Source: Onthophagus taurus
Taxonomy: Eukaryota; Arthropoda; Insecta; Coleoptera; Scarabaeidae
Length of the DNA: 64,000 nucleotides
Assembly: GCF_036711975.1 (NCBI RefSeq)
Contig: NC_091972.1
Coordinates: 39,065,001 to 39,129,000, forward strand
Reading direction: 5' to 3'
Positions 8,971-20,159 of this stretch are shown piece by piece; position 1 is the stretch's first letter, and each line of letters begins with the position of its first letter. The notes beneath the pieces were generated by a model. It saw only the letters and a program-made list of their open reading frames with translations, was not told the DNA's origin and did not search any database. The position numbers were made by a program, and so were the translations under genes.

Positions 8971-11900
8971 TTAATTATTTTTCTTTTTCTTATCTACTTT
9001 AGTTGATTTACATTTATTAATTAAACGTTTTAATCCGCATAAAACGAATGATGCCGAAATAAATAAAATCACAAAAATCATGATTTGAATGCTGTAAATT
9101 TCGTGATATTTCATGTATCTAGAACGATGATTTAAATCTCCTTTATACGTTTTTTTATTCCTCAACATATATTCAATCCAAAATATTGCTCTATCTAATG
9201 GATGGTTTTGTTGGTCTTTAAATAATGTTGATAATCGTTTCATTTCGTTGTTATAACTACAAAAAAAATAAAATTTGAAATAATAATAAAAAAGATTGAA
9301 CTAAAACTAGAACTAACACTGGACGTAGAACTAGAAACTTTCTTTATATTGGATGATGTTCATCAGTATAAATGTATGTATTGATAATCGAGTCGTTATA
9401 AAGTGTGGAACACTCCTAAGGAAGCTTGGAATGCAAAGAAATAACAAAGACGAGAATGTAAAGGTATTCCAAAGAAAATCGTCAGCTTGGAAATGATGAC
9501 AATGTACGAATCTAAAGCAAAATTAATAGTGCAAGGGAAATTCAATCTAGCCTTGCAATATGCAATTGGTGATCTAGAAAACGGAGGCAGGTATTCAATA
9601 AGGCATCTCAAATGATTGGATACTCAGATGACATAGTAATAATGGCCTGCTCTCTATACACTATGGTAGAAACATAATCGACATAAAAATTAGTAGAGAA
9701 AAGCCAAATGCATAAGAATGTCCAGAGATGAAAATAGAAGAACTCCGCAAAACTGAACTGTTGCTGAGTACAACGTTGAAGGTGTGGAATGCATTAGGTA
9801 TCTGGACATTTTACTCAGAAAGAGCTGCAAATGCACGTTACTTCATCACATATGGAAGCGAAGTCTGGCCATTTACAATAAAAGATGAGAATAGGCTAAA
9901 GATATTTGAAAGAAAAATGTTACCAAGACGAGATGTTACGTTGTTTTAATGAAGAATTAAACAACCTTATTGAAGCAGAAAACATTGTTAGGTTTCCTGA
10001 AGCTCAAAGAATAAGATGGAAACCAAGAAAGCAAAGAAGGTATTTGCGAGCAAACCAGATATGTCAAGAAATAGGGTATACCTAGAATGAGATGGATAAA
10101 CGATATATCCAACGACATAAAGAAGCTGGATGTAGAGTAGATAGAGTGGCCAAATCTCACCAAGGACGATAATAACGATTTAGGGGTTAAAACCGTGGAA
10201 AGTGTGGTACAGTTGGTGTCATCGACTTCCATGCAGATAGAAAACTACTTTTTTCACCAATGTTGAAAAATAGACTGTTTTCAGAATGAATTGTTGTTTT
10301 CTAAATACAATGTTGAAAGCAGATAATATATTCATTTTGGCATCAAAGTCTGGTAAATTAACTTCTGTCCATATGAAAAATTGGCTACTAAATGTGTATT
10401 TCTCAAACACCGATCCCAAATCATTACTATTATTGGATTCTTGGAGTGGCTACTGCCCTGAAATTTTGAAATTTTTAGTGAAGTAACTCTATCAGAGTTA
10501 CCTGAATCTATACCTGCAAGGACAATAGGTCAAATTCAACTCTTGTATGTATTTGGTCTTAGAATATGGAAAAAGTTTATTAGAAGATTTTCTGGTCAAC
10601 TTATTTTCATTCGGGTTTAGCCGTCTCTAGTGTTAGCGATCCGGTCTAGTGTTAGTTCTAATACTGCACTAGCACTATCAAATATCCATTACCAAATATC
10701 CGACTTTGACCGGATATTAAAAACCTATTAGTACTCCACCATTCACAGGAATTAGTATCTCTTTTAGGTGTTGGACACTGCAGATAATAATCAACTTCAA
10801 CCCCAATAGGAGTTTTTTCATTGAATACAACTTTATTTATATCAAGTTTGTCATTAGCAACCTCATTGCAACAATCCCAATAAGATATACAAAATTTCTT
10901 GTTGCAATTTAATCTAGTTTTTTCTCTTCGCTTGTAATTCATCATCACATTCAAAACTAACAGAACTGTCGCTGTTAATGCAAAAAGCCGTTTTGAAAAA
11001 TTACTTTCAGTTCTTAAGAAATAAATTTTTGAAATGATCGAAAATTTTTTCGAATTTTTAAATTTTCGCCGATTAAGCTTTAAAAATTCGTATAAAATCC
11101 AGTTGTTGGAATATGAGTATGAAAATGTTCCAAAGTGTTAATAAAAGTGTCCTCTTTCCAATGAACCAACCCGTTTTGAAAAATAACTTTTAGTTTTTGA
11201 GAAAACAATATTTCAAGGTTTGATAAAATTTACAATATTGCAATTTTCATCGATAACTTTCAAAATTCGCTATAAAATTAATTTCTTGAAGGATCCTTGT
11301 GGAAATATCACCAATTATGAATTAAAGTATCCTCTTTTTTATGTAAAAAGCCGTTTTCATAAATCACTTTCAGTTCTTGAGAAATAAATTTTTCAAATGA
11401 TCGACAATTTTTTTCGAATTTTTTAATTTTCGCCGATTAAGTTTTAAAAATTCGTATAAAATCTAGTTCTTGGAATATGAGTATGAAGATTTCCCAAAGA
11501 GTTAATAAAAGTGTCCTCTTTTCAATGAACCAACCCGTTTTGAAAAATAACTTAGTTTTTGAGAAAACAATATTTGAAGTTTTGATAAAATTTTCGATGT
11601 TGCAATTTTCATTGATAACTTCCAAAATTCGCTATAAAATTAATTTCTTGAAGGATCCTTGTGGAAATATCGTCAATTATGAATTAAAGTATACTCTTTT
11701 TTATGCAAAAAGCCGTTTTGAAAAATCACTTTTAGTTCTTGAGAAATAAATTTTTGAAATAATCGTCAATTTTTCGAATTTTGCAATTTTAGTCGATTAA
11801 ATTTTAAAAATTTGTATAAAATCTAGTTCTTGGAATATCAGTAAGAAAATTTCCCAAACTGTTGATTAAAGTATCTTCTTTTTAATATAACAAGCCGTTT

Positions 11901-14591
11901 TCAAAAATCACTTTCAGTTCTTGAAAAATAAATTTTTGAAATGATCGAAAATTTTTTCGAATTTTTAAATTTTCGCCGATTAGGTTTTAAAAATTCGTAT
12001 CAAATCCAGTTCTTGGAATATGAGTATGAAGATTTCCCAAAGTGTTAATAAAAGTGTCCTCTTTCCAATGAATCAACCCGTTTTGAAAAATAACTTTTAG
12101 TTTTCGAGAAAGCAATATTTGATGTTTTTTGATAACATTTTCGACGTTGCAATTTTCGTAGATAACTTGCAAAATTCGCTATAAAATTAATTTCTTGAAG
12201 GATCCTTGTGGAAATATCACCAATTATTAATTAAAGTATCTTCTTTCTAATGCAAAAAAACCGTTTTAAAAAATCACTGTTAGTTATTGAAAAATAAATT
12301 TTTGAAATGATCGACAATTTTTTCGAATTTTTAAATTTTCGCCGATTAAGTTTTAAAAATTCGTATAAAATCCAATTCTTGGAATATGAGTATGAAAATT
12401 TCCCAAAGTGTTAATAAAAGTGTTCTCTTTCTAATGAACCAACCCGTTTTGAAAAATAACTTTTAGTTTTCGAGAAAACAATTTTTGATGTTTTGATAAC
12501 ATTTTCGACGTTGCAATTTTCGTAGATAACTTGCAAAATTCGCTATAAAATTAATTTCTTGAAGGATCCTTGTGGAAATATCACCAATTATTAATTAAAG
12601 TATCTTCTTTCTAATGCAAAAAAACGTTTTGAAAAATCACTTTTAGTTTTTGAGAAATAAATTTTTGAAATGATCGACAAATTTTTCGAATTTTTAAATT
12701 GTCGCCGATTAAGTTTTAAAAATTGGTATAAAATCCAGTTCTTGGAATATGAGTATGAAAATTCCAAAGTGTTAATGAAAGTGTCCTCTTTCCAATAAAT
12801 CAACCCGTTTTGAAAAATAACTTTTAGTTTTTGAGAAAACAATATTTAAAGTTTTGATAAAATTTTCGATGTTGCAATTTTCATCGATAACTTTCACAAT
12901 TCGCTATAAAATTCATTTCTTGCAGGATCCTTGTGGAAATATCACCAATTATGAATTAAAGCATCCTCTTTTTAATGTAAAAAGCCGTTTTCAAAAATCA
13001 CTTTCAGTTCTTGAGAAATAAATTTTTGAAATGATCGACAAATTTTTCAGAAATGCACCAGAAATTATAACCATAATGGCCGGATAGATATACCGGATAT
13101 CCGGCCGAAGGGGATGCCGAATCACAATTTTCTAGTTCTAGGTCTACTGTTAGTTCGTGAAAGCCTTCATATTTATATACACAGAATTAATAATTACCTT
13201 GGATTATTCAAAATTTCACTAATAGCAGAAAATAATGTATCTTTAGATATATCATAATAATTCAAAGTAAGTCCCCCTCCTTTACTTGCAACTTTAGCAG
13301 CATTATTATGTTGATCGATAACGATTGGAATTCCAAGAACGGGTACTCCGTGGTAAATAGCTTCTTGAGTGCTCAATCCACCGCAATGAGATATAAAAAG
13401 TTTTACGTTTTTATGGGCTAAAAATTCGATTTAAATTCGATATTAATAAATGTAATTAAATTATCTTACCCAAAATTTCATTTTGAGGGAACCACTTTTG
13501 AATGATAACGTTTTTCGGGACCTTTAACCCCTCGACTTCAAACTTCCACAAAACGGTTTGTTTCAATTTACCAAAAACATCCACGAAAGCTTCTTTAATC
13601 TCGTTACTCATAAATTGCGATTTCATTATGCTCCCCATCGAAAAATAAATGACCCCATCTTTAGCACTATCTAAAATACTTTCAATCTCTTTGTTTATCG
13701 TTTTCGGTCTTTTCGTTTGTAACCCTCCAACTGGAATAATATTCGGGGGAAAAGGTTGGGGGTAATCCAAAATCGGATCGTTATTGGTTAATAATATATC
13801 GAAATCTAATTCAATTTCGTAGAAATTTCTTATATTTTTTCCATAAACTTCTTGGGATTTCTTCGACATTTTATTTAAATAATAATGTTTTAAAGTAAAT
13901 TCATAGGTTTGTAAGAAAAAGTTGTAAATTTTCGTTTTAAAATCCATGTTACTTCCGTATTGAACGCTGTAATTAGGGACATAAGATGGGACTTGATACC
14001 CCATCGTATCACTTATTGAAGGTGGAGTCCCAAATGGTGAAACAGCAATCGTTTTTGCGGATTTAAAGTAATCAATTAACGGATAAAGACATTGGCCTCC
14101 TCCTACATCAAAAACGATTAAATCGAAATGATTTTGAGGGTAATCGTTGAGTTTTTTTGGTATATCCGATGATAAATCTAATTCGCAGTGGTAATATTGG
14201 TAATCCCATTCTAATGCGATTTGTTTGCTTGGGCTTAATTTTGAATATTCGAGTACGTCAAATGTGTAATCTTTGTAAGGATCTATAAATTATATTTCTT
14301 ATCACAATTTAAAGTGGTTAATGTACTTTTTTATAAGATAAGAAAGGTTAAAGAGAAAATATTTAATAAAAAAATATACTCACCATCAATATACATCACA
14401 GTATAATTAGATGATATAATCTTGGGTTTATCATGTCCTAATAATGTTATATTATGCCCATTTTTCAATAATTGCCCTATTATGGCTTCATTCCATATAT
14501 GATGACTTGGCGCGCCGAGTAATGTTAAAAATAAAATGTTAGCCGCTGATGAACTTCCAGCGAAAAGTGTAATCACAAACAATAAATGCAT
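8971..14591 (-). CDS. UDP-glycosyltransferase UGT-A (4 exons)
   Basis: Exons 14591-14384, 14282-13470, 13417-13198 and 9256-8971 join in phase (1527 bp, 508 aa). All junctions are GT..AG (introns 101, 52 and 3941 bp). Exon 1 gives a signal peptide and APSHHIWNEA with the expected catalytic His of the acceptor domain. Exon 2 has FDLIVFDVGG and GVIYFSMGS. Exon 3 carries the UDP-sugar signature FISHCGGLSTQEAIYHGVP..DQ, preceded by WFPQ at the exon 2/3 junction. Exon 4 has the C-terminal helix, a membrane segment and a KSTKVDKKKK tail. Family role: ER-lumen transfer of sugar from UDP-sugar to small lipophilic acceptors; insects normally use UDP-glucose. Complete and apparently intact. The very long last intron is full of transposon debris and a satellite. 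Substrate unknown. Confidence 0.92.
9560..10200 (+). pseudogene. RTE-like RT fragment inside UGT-A intron 3
   Basis: The plus strand shows GYSDDIVIM near 9615-9645 (RT catalytic Y.DD) and then, in 9728-9949, FITYGSEVWPFTIKDENRLKIFERKML, a characteristic RTE-type C-terminus. Further downstream are EAQRIRW, RMRWINDI and NDIKKLDV pieces. Multiple frameshifts and stops. Lies antisense to UGT-A within its intron. Confidence 0.75.
10274..10620 (+). pseudogene. DDE-type (pogo/Tigger-like) transposase fragment
   Basis: The frame at 10286-10486 reads ILASKSGKLTSVHMKNWL and KSLLLLDSWSGYCPEI, the pattern of the DDE_1 catalytic domain (second Asp in LLLDSW). It ends in a stop and continues out of frame with LYQSYLNLYLQGQ. 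No terminal repeats seen. Family placement is moderate. Confidence 0.55.
10640..10974 (-). pseudogene. Probable hAT transposase fragment
   Basis: The minus ORF 10658-10954 contains VDYYLQCPTPKRDTNSCEWW followed by STNRF, resembling the hAT dimerisation region (..DPL.WW..N...). Stops shortly after. A TAGTGTTAGTTCTAA motif lies at 10630-10670. The GGATATCCGG-rich stretch beyond the satellite (13080-13110) could be the other end of the same inserted element, with the satellite inside. Low-to-moderate confidence. Confidence 0.45.
10975..13049. repeat. Dimeric 182-bp satellite array in UGT-A intron
   Basis: About eleven monomers of about 182 bp arranged as alternating A and B types, so the larger period is about 364 bp. 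The marker GGAATATGAGTATGAA recurs at 11108, 11472, 11832, 12015, 12381 and 12744; the single 183-bp step (11832 to 12015) shows one missing monomer. A-type units carry CCAACCCGTTTTGAAAAATA and CTTGAAGGATCCTTGTGG; B-type units carry AAAGCCGTTTT and CGCCGATTAAG. A and B share a scaffold and look like diverged copies of one ancestral monomer. No coding signal. Confidence 0.92.
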
Positions 14592-14619
14592 TTTATTTTC
14601 TTTTTGTAACAGCTAAAAC

Positions 14620-16326
14620 TTATCTCGCAAATCAGAGAGATGCATGTAGATTGTAGCGTTAATGTTCTATAAAAGACTGTTTCAATTCCAAGGTTAGTGG
14701 GAACGGTTGTTGAGTGAACCGTTTATGCACCGATTGAAACTCATTGATGCGTAACTTAAAAACATTTATTTTTGATAGTGAACGAAAACAAATTAAAAGA
14801 TGATTTGGTGATTGCTGTTAATTACTGCGTTAATTAAAATTCTATTAAATTAAATGAGTTAAACAAATGAAATTCTTCAACAGACAATATAAATAAATAG
14901 AAAGTGTAGATATTTATTATTATAGATTTACTCAAAAAAATAGGAAATTACAATCTGTCTAAATGTAGCTTTAGATAGTTGCACATTTAGTACATAAACA
15001 TATAAAGGCAATTGTTTGATCCTTCCATGATCGATCTGAGAAAATCTGTAAAATCAATAGAGTACGAAAATCAAGAAGGGCTTGTAAATGTTAGAATAGT
15101 GTTTGATATTTTAGAAAGGTCGATTTTGTTAATACTTGATGGTTTTGAATTTAGCTGGTGGTTTCAACTAATTCTTCAAATTTCTGTTTTATTGTGTAAC
15201 GAATTATGACTTATTTGGCGAATAATGATACGGCGTACTTTAAATAAATGTAACAAAAATATTATATAGGCAATCCAAGTTGCACCAAACAAAAACTATT
15301 CTAAAGAATCTCTAAGGTTGGCGCACACCAATACATAGAAAATGAAACATTCAAATAAAATTTTAAGTTTCTGCTCTTTTGAGTTATCTAAGAGGAATAA
15401 TAGATTCAACTTACCTTGTGTCAATTATGCATATACTATAGCCAAGATAAAGATTTGGCGAATACGCTTGCTTTGAATCAAAGCATATTATAACGTTACG
15501 TTGTGCAGAAATCAAATGTACCAATCTAATCAAAAAATCTAATGGGAAAGATGATAAATCAGAAATGTAACCAAAAAAATTTTATAATAACTGTAATTTA
15601 ATGAGGTTTCAGCCGAACATCGAAAACCTTAGGGTAAAAGATAATCAATTGTAATGAAGTAAATTTAGGAAACGAAGTTCAATCGAATAGACTCGGATGT
15701 AACTAGGAAAAATCAATTGAAAGATGTTCATGAATATTACAAATCGATGAAATTGAAATAGAGGAATTTGGTTTCATAATACAAAATATGTTGATGATCA
15801 ATATTTTGTTCTACGGACAACAACTTTGTAATAAAACGAAAAACTAGCCTATGAAGTTATAAAGCGCTGCTATAGATATTTTGGGAATAGCTATAGATCC
15901 ATTGAATATAATTAACGTGAAAGGTTCATGTGTCAAAGTGATCTAGAAAAACAATTCGAACTGTTATCTATGCCGCGATCTCAAAGAAATAAGAGAAGAA
16001 AACATATGAAAACTTTAGTATTGCGCTGAAAGTAGCTAAACAGAAAGGACCCAGAAAGGACACTAACGTCGGTTTCTGTGATGTTGGAGAAATCGGTGAC
16101 GTTATGATTAAGAGGGAACTTGTTGTTAATGGTTGTACGTAAGCACGTAAGCAACAAAGTACATAAATGGCATTAAGGAGCCGAGATACGCAGTTCTTCC
16201 TTAGACAAAAGTCGTAGGAAATTTAGGACACTATAATATATAAACGAAAAATATTTTTTTTCGAAAACTGCTATTAAAAGTTGACTTTTGCGTAGTACTT
16301 AGCGACCGTCCAGGACGCAAAAGACT
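14620..16326. other. Intergenic; only faint transposon traces
   Basis: Upstream of UGT-A, so its promoter should lie near 14600-14750 on the minus strand, but no convincing core element is seen. The plus strand near 15785-15830 reads KYVDDQYFVLRTTTL, which could be a decayed RT catalytic box; the neighbouring sequence does not extend the match. The 65-residue frame at 15012-15209 has no recognised domain. Confidence 0.4.
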
Positions 16327-16912
16327 TTTTTGTAATTCGCGAGGGCAATGAAAGCTCTAACAGTACTCAAACGGGTGCTGTAATGAGACTCCTTACAGCA
16401 TCCGATGCTGTAATGAGATTTTAGTAACATTTTATGGAACCAGTTCAAGTTGGTGACATTGGGTCAATAATTTTTCTAGTTGTCAATGTGACAATTTTTG
16501 TCTATGTATGTTTAAACACGTTCTTAGCATCGAATACAAGGTCCACAATGATGAGGACATTGAACACTGAGCAATTTCTCTTATTTTGGGAGGTGTACAT
16601 GAAACATTTTTTTCAGGTGAATACACTTTGTGTTTTGACAGTTTCTAATTGTCAATTCAAATTCCTATTTTCAAGTGTTACGGTGTTACCAACTGCTGCA
16701 TACCTATTTCCCTACATTGTCAAAATTTATTTTATTTCTGTTAAAAAAAAGGATAAAAACGCGAATTACAAAAAATAGCATAAAAAACACGTTTCATAAG
16801 ACTTAAAGCACTCATTCATTAAAAAACTCGTGGCTTCGCCACTCGTTTTTCAACTAGAATTCGTGCATTTCAAGCGTGTCTTACGAAACTTTTTTCTAAT
16901 ATACTATTACGT
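16327..16912 (+). mobile_element. Small repeated element, copy 2
   Basis: Second copy of the element at 3940-4470, opposite orientation. It has the same TTTTTGTAATTCGCG inverted repeat (16327 and its complement near 16763-16777), the repeated TGCTGTAATGAGAC words (16375-16420), the ORF at 16434-16778 and the hairpin tail (16778-16912) with ACTCGTGGCTTCGCCACTCG. The shared tail outside the inner inverted repeat suggests the mobile unit is longer than the inverted-repeat core. Confidence 0.75.
16434..16778 (+). CDS. Small two-segment hydrophobic protein of repeat copy 2
   Basis: 114-residue ORF, start ATG at 16434. Same layout as the copy-1 protein: MEPVQVGDIGS, a hydrophobic stretch (IIFLVVNVTIFVYVC), FLASNTRSTM, then an extra block around RTLNTEQFLLFWEVYM absent from copy 1, QVNTLCVLTVSNCQFKFL, a second hydrophobic stretch and KKKDKNANYKK. 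No stop or frameshift separates the copies. Function unknown; a conserved element-encoded membrane peptide is the working guess. Confidence 0.45.
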   Translation: MEPVQVGDIGSIIFLVVNVTIFVYVCLNTFLASNTRSTMMRTLNTEQFLLFWEVYMKHFFQVNTLCVLTVSNCQFKFLFSSVTVLPTAAYLFPYIVKIYFISVKKKDKNANYKK

Positions 16913-17147
16913 CCAGCTACAAACAAGCTACAACAAATTATAAACACAAAATAATCAACATTTAATTGTTTTATCATTTCATTTCACGTTTAAATACAAA
17001 TTTATAATAGTACATTTGTTCAATAAGTGAGGTTAAATTGATGTGACGTTAAGTTTTTGACATAACATTAAATGAATTCTAAATGTCATTATACAGAATT
17101 TGGTCTTTTTATTAATTTATAACTTTAGAATCCGCAGTTTTCGAAAA

Positions 17148-17284
17148 AATTTTGTTTGATACACGACAGCGAAATTCTTTTGCATTCTCGAACGATATTT
17201 TTTGCTCGCTAAAGCTCACAAAAAAAAAACTTTCGTTCTCGAATGCAAAAATGTCATTTCGCTATCTTGTATCAAAAATAACTA
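17148..17284. repeat. Small inverted repeat (foldback/MITE-like)
   Basis: Arms of about 50 bp: TTTGATACACGACAGCGAAA near 17155 and its near complement TTTCGCTATCTTGTATCAAA near 17260-17280, both continuing into TTGCATTC(T)CGAACGA words, with GCTCGCTAAAGCTC in the loop. Directly abuts the mariner-type element starting at 17285. Confidence 0.65.
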
Positions 17285-17889
17285 TATACATACAGATTGT
17301 TCCATAACGACGTACTGAAATAAACATATGTTATTTTTAATGGAATGATATAGTTTTTATTGCGTATTCTGATTCAACACACAAAACTAAGTTGAGTTTG
17401 ATAAGACATGTTGATACCTAGTGCTTTTAGTTTTTAAGCTATTTTAATTAGAAGCTTTTTTTAGCAATTAACACTGTGCCCTTCAAATCTGAATTTCTTG
17501 GCGATTGATCGATCTAGAAAGTAAAAATTTGTAACAGTTGCTGCTTGAATATCCTTAAATAGAGCGCCATTGGCTACATCGGTCTATCTTATGCAGGGTG
17601 TTCAAAATGTAACTACTGTTTTACCATATTCAATTGCAAAAAAATCGAAACTTTTAAATGCAACACCCCATATTTGACTAGTTAATCAAATACAGAATTT
17701 AATTCTCTCCAAATCTTCAGTATATGTCCCTATACCTATCAGTTGTAGTTTTTGAGATATTGTGGAATTAATCAATATCATGCAAAGTATGGCCGAACTT
17801 GTTCATGTTTTCATTAGTAGGCCATGAAATAAGACGATAAATAATTTTCAACCAAACGTTATTTATAAGCGTTCAAATATCTGCCATCT

Positions 17890-19320
17890 GTGCTTTATGC
17901 TTAAATGAAGTCGATTTACGAATTCGGCTTGCACATTATCTAGTGTTTCAGCAGAGATATTTCTAAAGCTTTCTCTTATTCTATTCTTCATATCTTCTTT
18001 CGTCGTTGGAATATTAGCGTACCACTTGAGTTTTGACATATCTCCAAAGGAAGAACTCTCGGGGAGTTAGATCAGGTAATCTTGCTGGCCACGGTATTAG
18101 ACCTCCACGACCAATCGAATGTTTTCCATACTCAATATTTAAAAAGTTTTGGAAAACATCCCTGAAATAACGTGCAGGTGCCCCGTCGTGTTGAAATATC
18201 ATTTCTTGCCTAGTTTCCAAATCTACATCTTCTAGCAACTCTTCTTCTAAAAAAGTTTTGCAAATTTGTCCCGCTAGTATACAAACATTTAATTATTTAC
18301 GCGCCTTAGCCATAGAGGATTTTCGGTTGCATAATATGCATTATTATTATGTCGGTTTACTAACCCGTTACTTTTAAACGTAGCTTCATCACTAAATAGA
18401 ATTGATGATACGAGGGTTTTCATTTATTTCATCTAAAGTTGTCGTACAGAAAGCTACGCTGTTAGCAAAATCATCACCATGAAATTCTTGATGGTAATTG
18501 TGAAGCTTTATAATTCAGTTTAGAGAGCTTTTACTCATATTTGTTGCTCTAGCGATCTGTCTAGTTCGTTGTTTTCTTTTCGAACTACATACGACTTTTT
18601 TCGACGTTTAGGTATGTCGACACTTCCAATATCTCCAATCTCCAATATCATCGTTCATTATCGAAACATCGCCTGCTCGGAAGTCGCTCAATTTGAGTAT
18701 CTTTCACGATATACTCTTTGAGCAACACGAGTACAATAATAATAATAAATGCCTTTATTAGAAAATAAGCTTAATTGTACAAAAAAAAAAACATACAAAA
18801 GAAAATAGGCGAGTTCCAGCTTGTACTAGTTAGTACAGCTGCTCTAACTAACCTAAGAAACAAAAAAAGAAAAACATGACTCGGCCAAAAATTACAAAGC
18901 AACAGCTAGATACAACAACAAGATTGCAAAACATGTCAGATCAGCGTTTGCCCCCATGTAGACATTGTTCAAGAAAACAAGAATATTTCTGTGTAAATTT
19001 AAACCTTCGTAGTGAGAACCCCTTGCAATTATCGTCCACCTCATTATATTTCGAAGTTATTTGAAATAAGTATGATCTCTGAAACAAAGACAAACGATAG
19101 AAGGGTGGCGACAGTCTTCCGCGAAATCGCGTATTTATTCGGTGGACATCATTTCGGAAAGTTATCAGTTGGTAGAGATACTGTGGTTCCTTGTAGTTTA
19201 TAATTTTATGGTATAGGCACAAACACTGCACTTTCCTACGATGATACATACTTATTTATTTCTTTGACATTGTCCCAAAATAAAAATCATGGTGATAAAT
19301 TCGGCTTTTGTGTAATTCAT
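17890..19320 (-). pseudogene. mariner-type transposase, interrupted
   Basis: N-terminus at 19320 (MNYTKAEFITMIFILGQC). Then comes the non-LTR insertion (about 18731-19250), then TRVAQRVYRERYSN near 18700, LFSDEATFKSNGLVNRHNNN near 18380 (first Asp), and, in 18014-18238, FQHDGAPARYFRDVFQNFLN (second Asp) and GRGGLIPWPARLPDLTPREF followed by FLW (third acidic region). Several stops and frame changes besides the insertion. Non-functional. Confidence 0.8.
18731..19250 (-). mobile_element. 5'-truncated non-LTR retrotransposon nested in the mariner element
   Basis: The minus ORF 18941-19249 ends a CR1/Jockey-like ORF2 (LYHKIINYKEPQYLYQLITF, NTRFRGRLSPPF, LFQRSYLFQITSKYNEV). It is followed by a short 3' UTR and a TTA-repeat tail seen on the plus strand as AATAATAATAATAA at 18737-18750. 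The tail type matches the element at 46883-48165. It sits inside the transposase gene, so it inserted after the mariner element. Confidence 0.8.
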
Positions 19321-20159
19321 AATCAAGCATTAACCAATGAACAACTGGACTATTAATAAAAATATGACATTTAAAAATTTGTTTAATTTGTCATCGTTAA
19401 CTTGTTTTTTTCTTAATTTGGATCAAGTTAACGCTTACCACCTGTGAAATTACAAACATTTATGGCGGCACCACTTGAAAGCTGACAAATGCATATATTT
19501 CATGGCCTACTAAGAGAAAAAATAAATATAATCTGCCAGTCTTTGCATGATTTTGATTCATTCTGCTACATGCTTCTTCGGACATGTACTGAAGATTTGT
19601 AGATAATTAAATTCTCTATCTGATAAGCTAATCAAATATAGGGTGTTCCATTTTAAATGTTCGACTCTGTTGCAATTGAATATGGTAAAACAGTAGTTAC
19701 ATTTCTGGACAGCCTGTGGAAGATAAACTGATGTAGCCAATGGCGCTCTATTTAGGGATATTCAAGCAGCAACTGTTACAAATGTTTAACTTTCTAGCTC
19801 AGAAAGTCGCTAAAAAATTCAGATTTAAAGGACAGTGTTAATTGCTAAAAAAAGTTTCTAATTAAAATAATTCAAAAACTAAAATACTAGGTATCAACAT
19901 GTTTTATCAAAGTCAACTTAGTTTTGTGTGTAGAATCAGAATACGCAATAAAAACTATATCAAAGCGTTTAAATAACATATGTTTATTTCAGTACGTCGT
20001 TATGGAACATCCTGTATGTATAAAAATATTTTCTATTTATAGTGTGATAAACTTCCTACAACTTTGTTTTGAAAAGTTCCAATATTAGACGCTATTATGA
20101 GACAAAACATTTTTTGAAATATACCCGATTAGAAGTAACGTCGGGAAATATAAAGTTCA

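Larger units (their letters stand above)
17285..20022 (-). mobile_element. mariner-type element with ~540-bp terminal inverted repeats
   Basis: Ends TATACATACAG(A/G)TTGTTCC at 17285 and its complement ending at 20022. Inverted similarity continues inward for about 540 bp, to the shared TTAGTAGGCCATGAAAT at about 17812 and 19505. Both arms also carry GTTGCTGCTTGAATATCC and AGAGCGCCATTGGCTACATC. The interior holds a minus-strand transposase pseudogene split by a younger non-LTR insertion. Long arms are unusual for the family, whose inverted repeats are often about 30 bp. The TA target duplication cannot be separated from the TATA-rich ends. Confidence 0.85.

Noticed and set aside
15785..15830. 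KYVDDQ as a reverse transcriptase catalytic box
   Set aside because: No other RT motif lines up before or after it; too short to annotate as an element.
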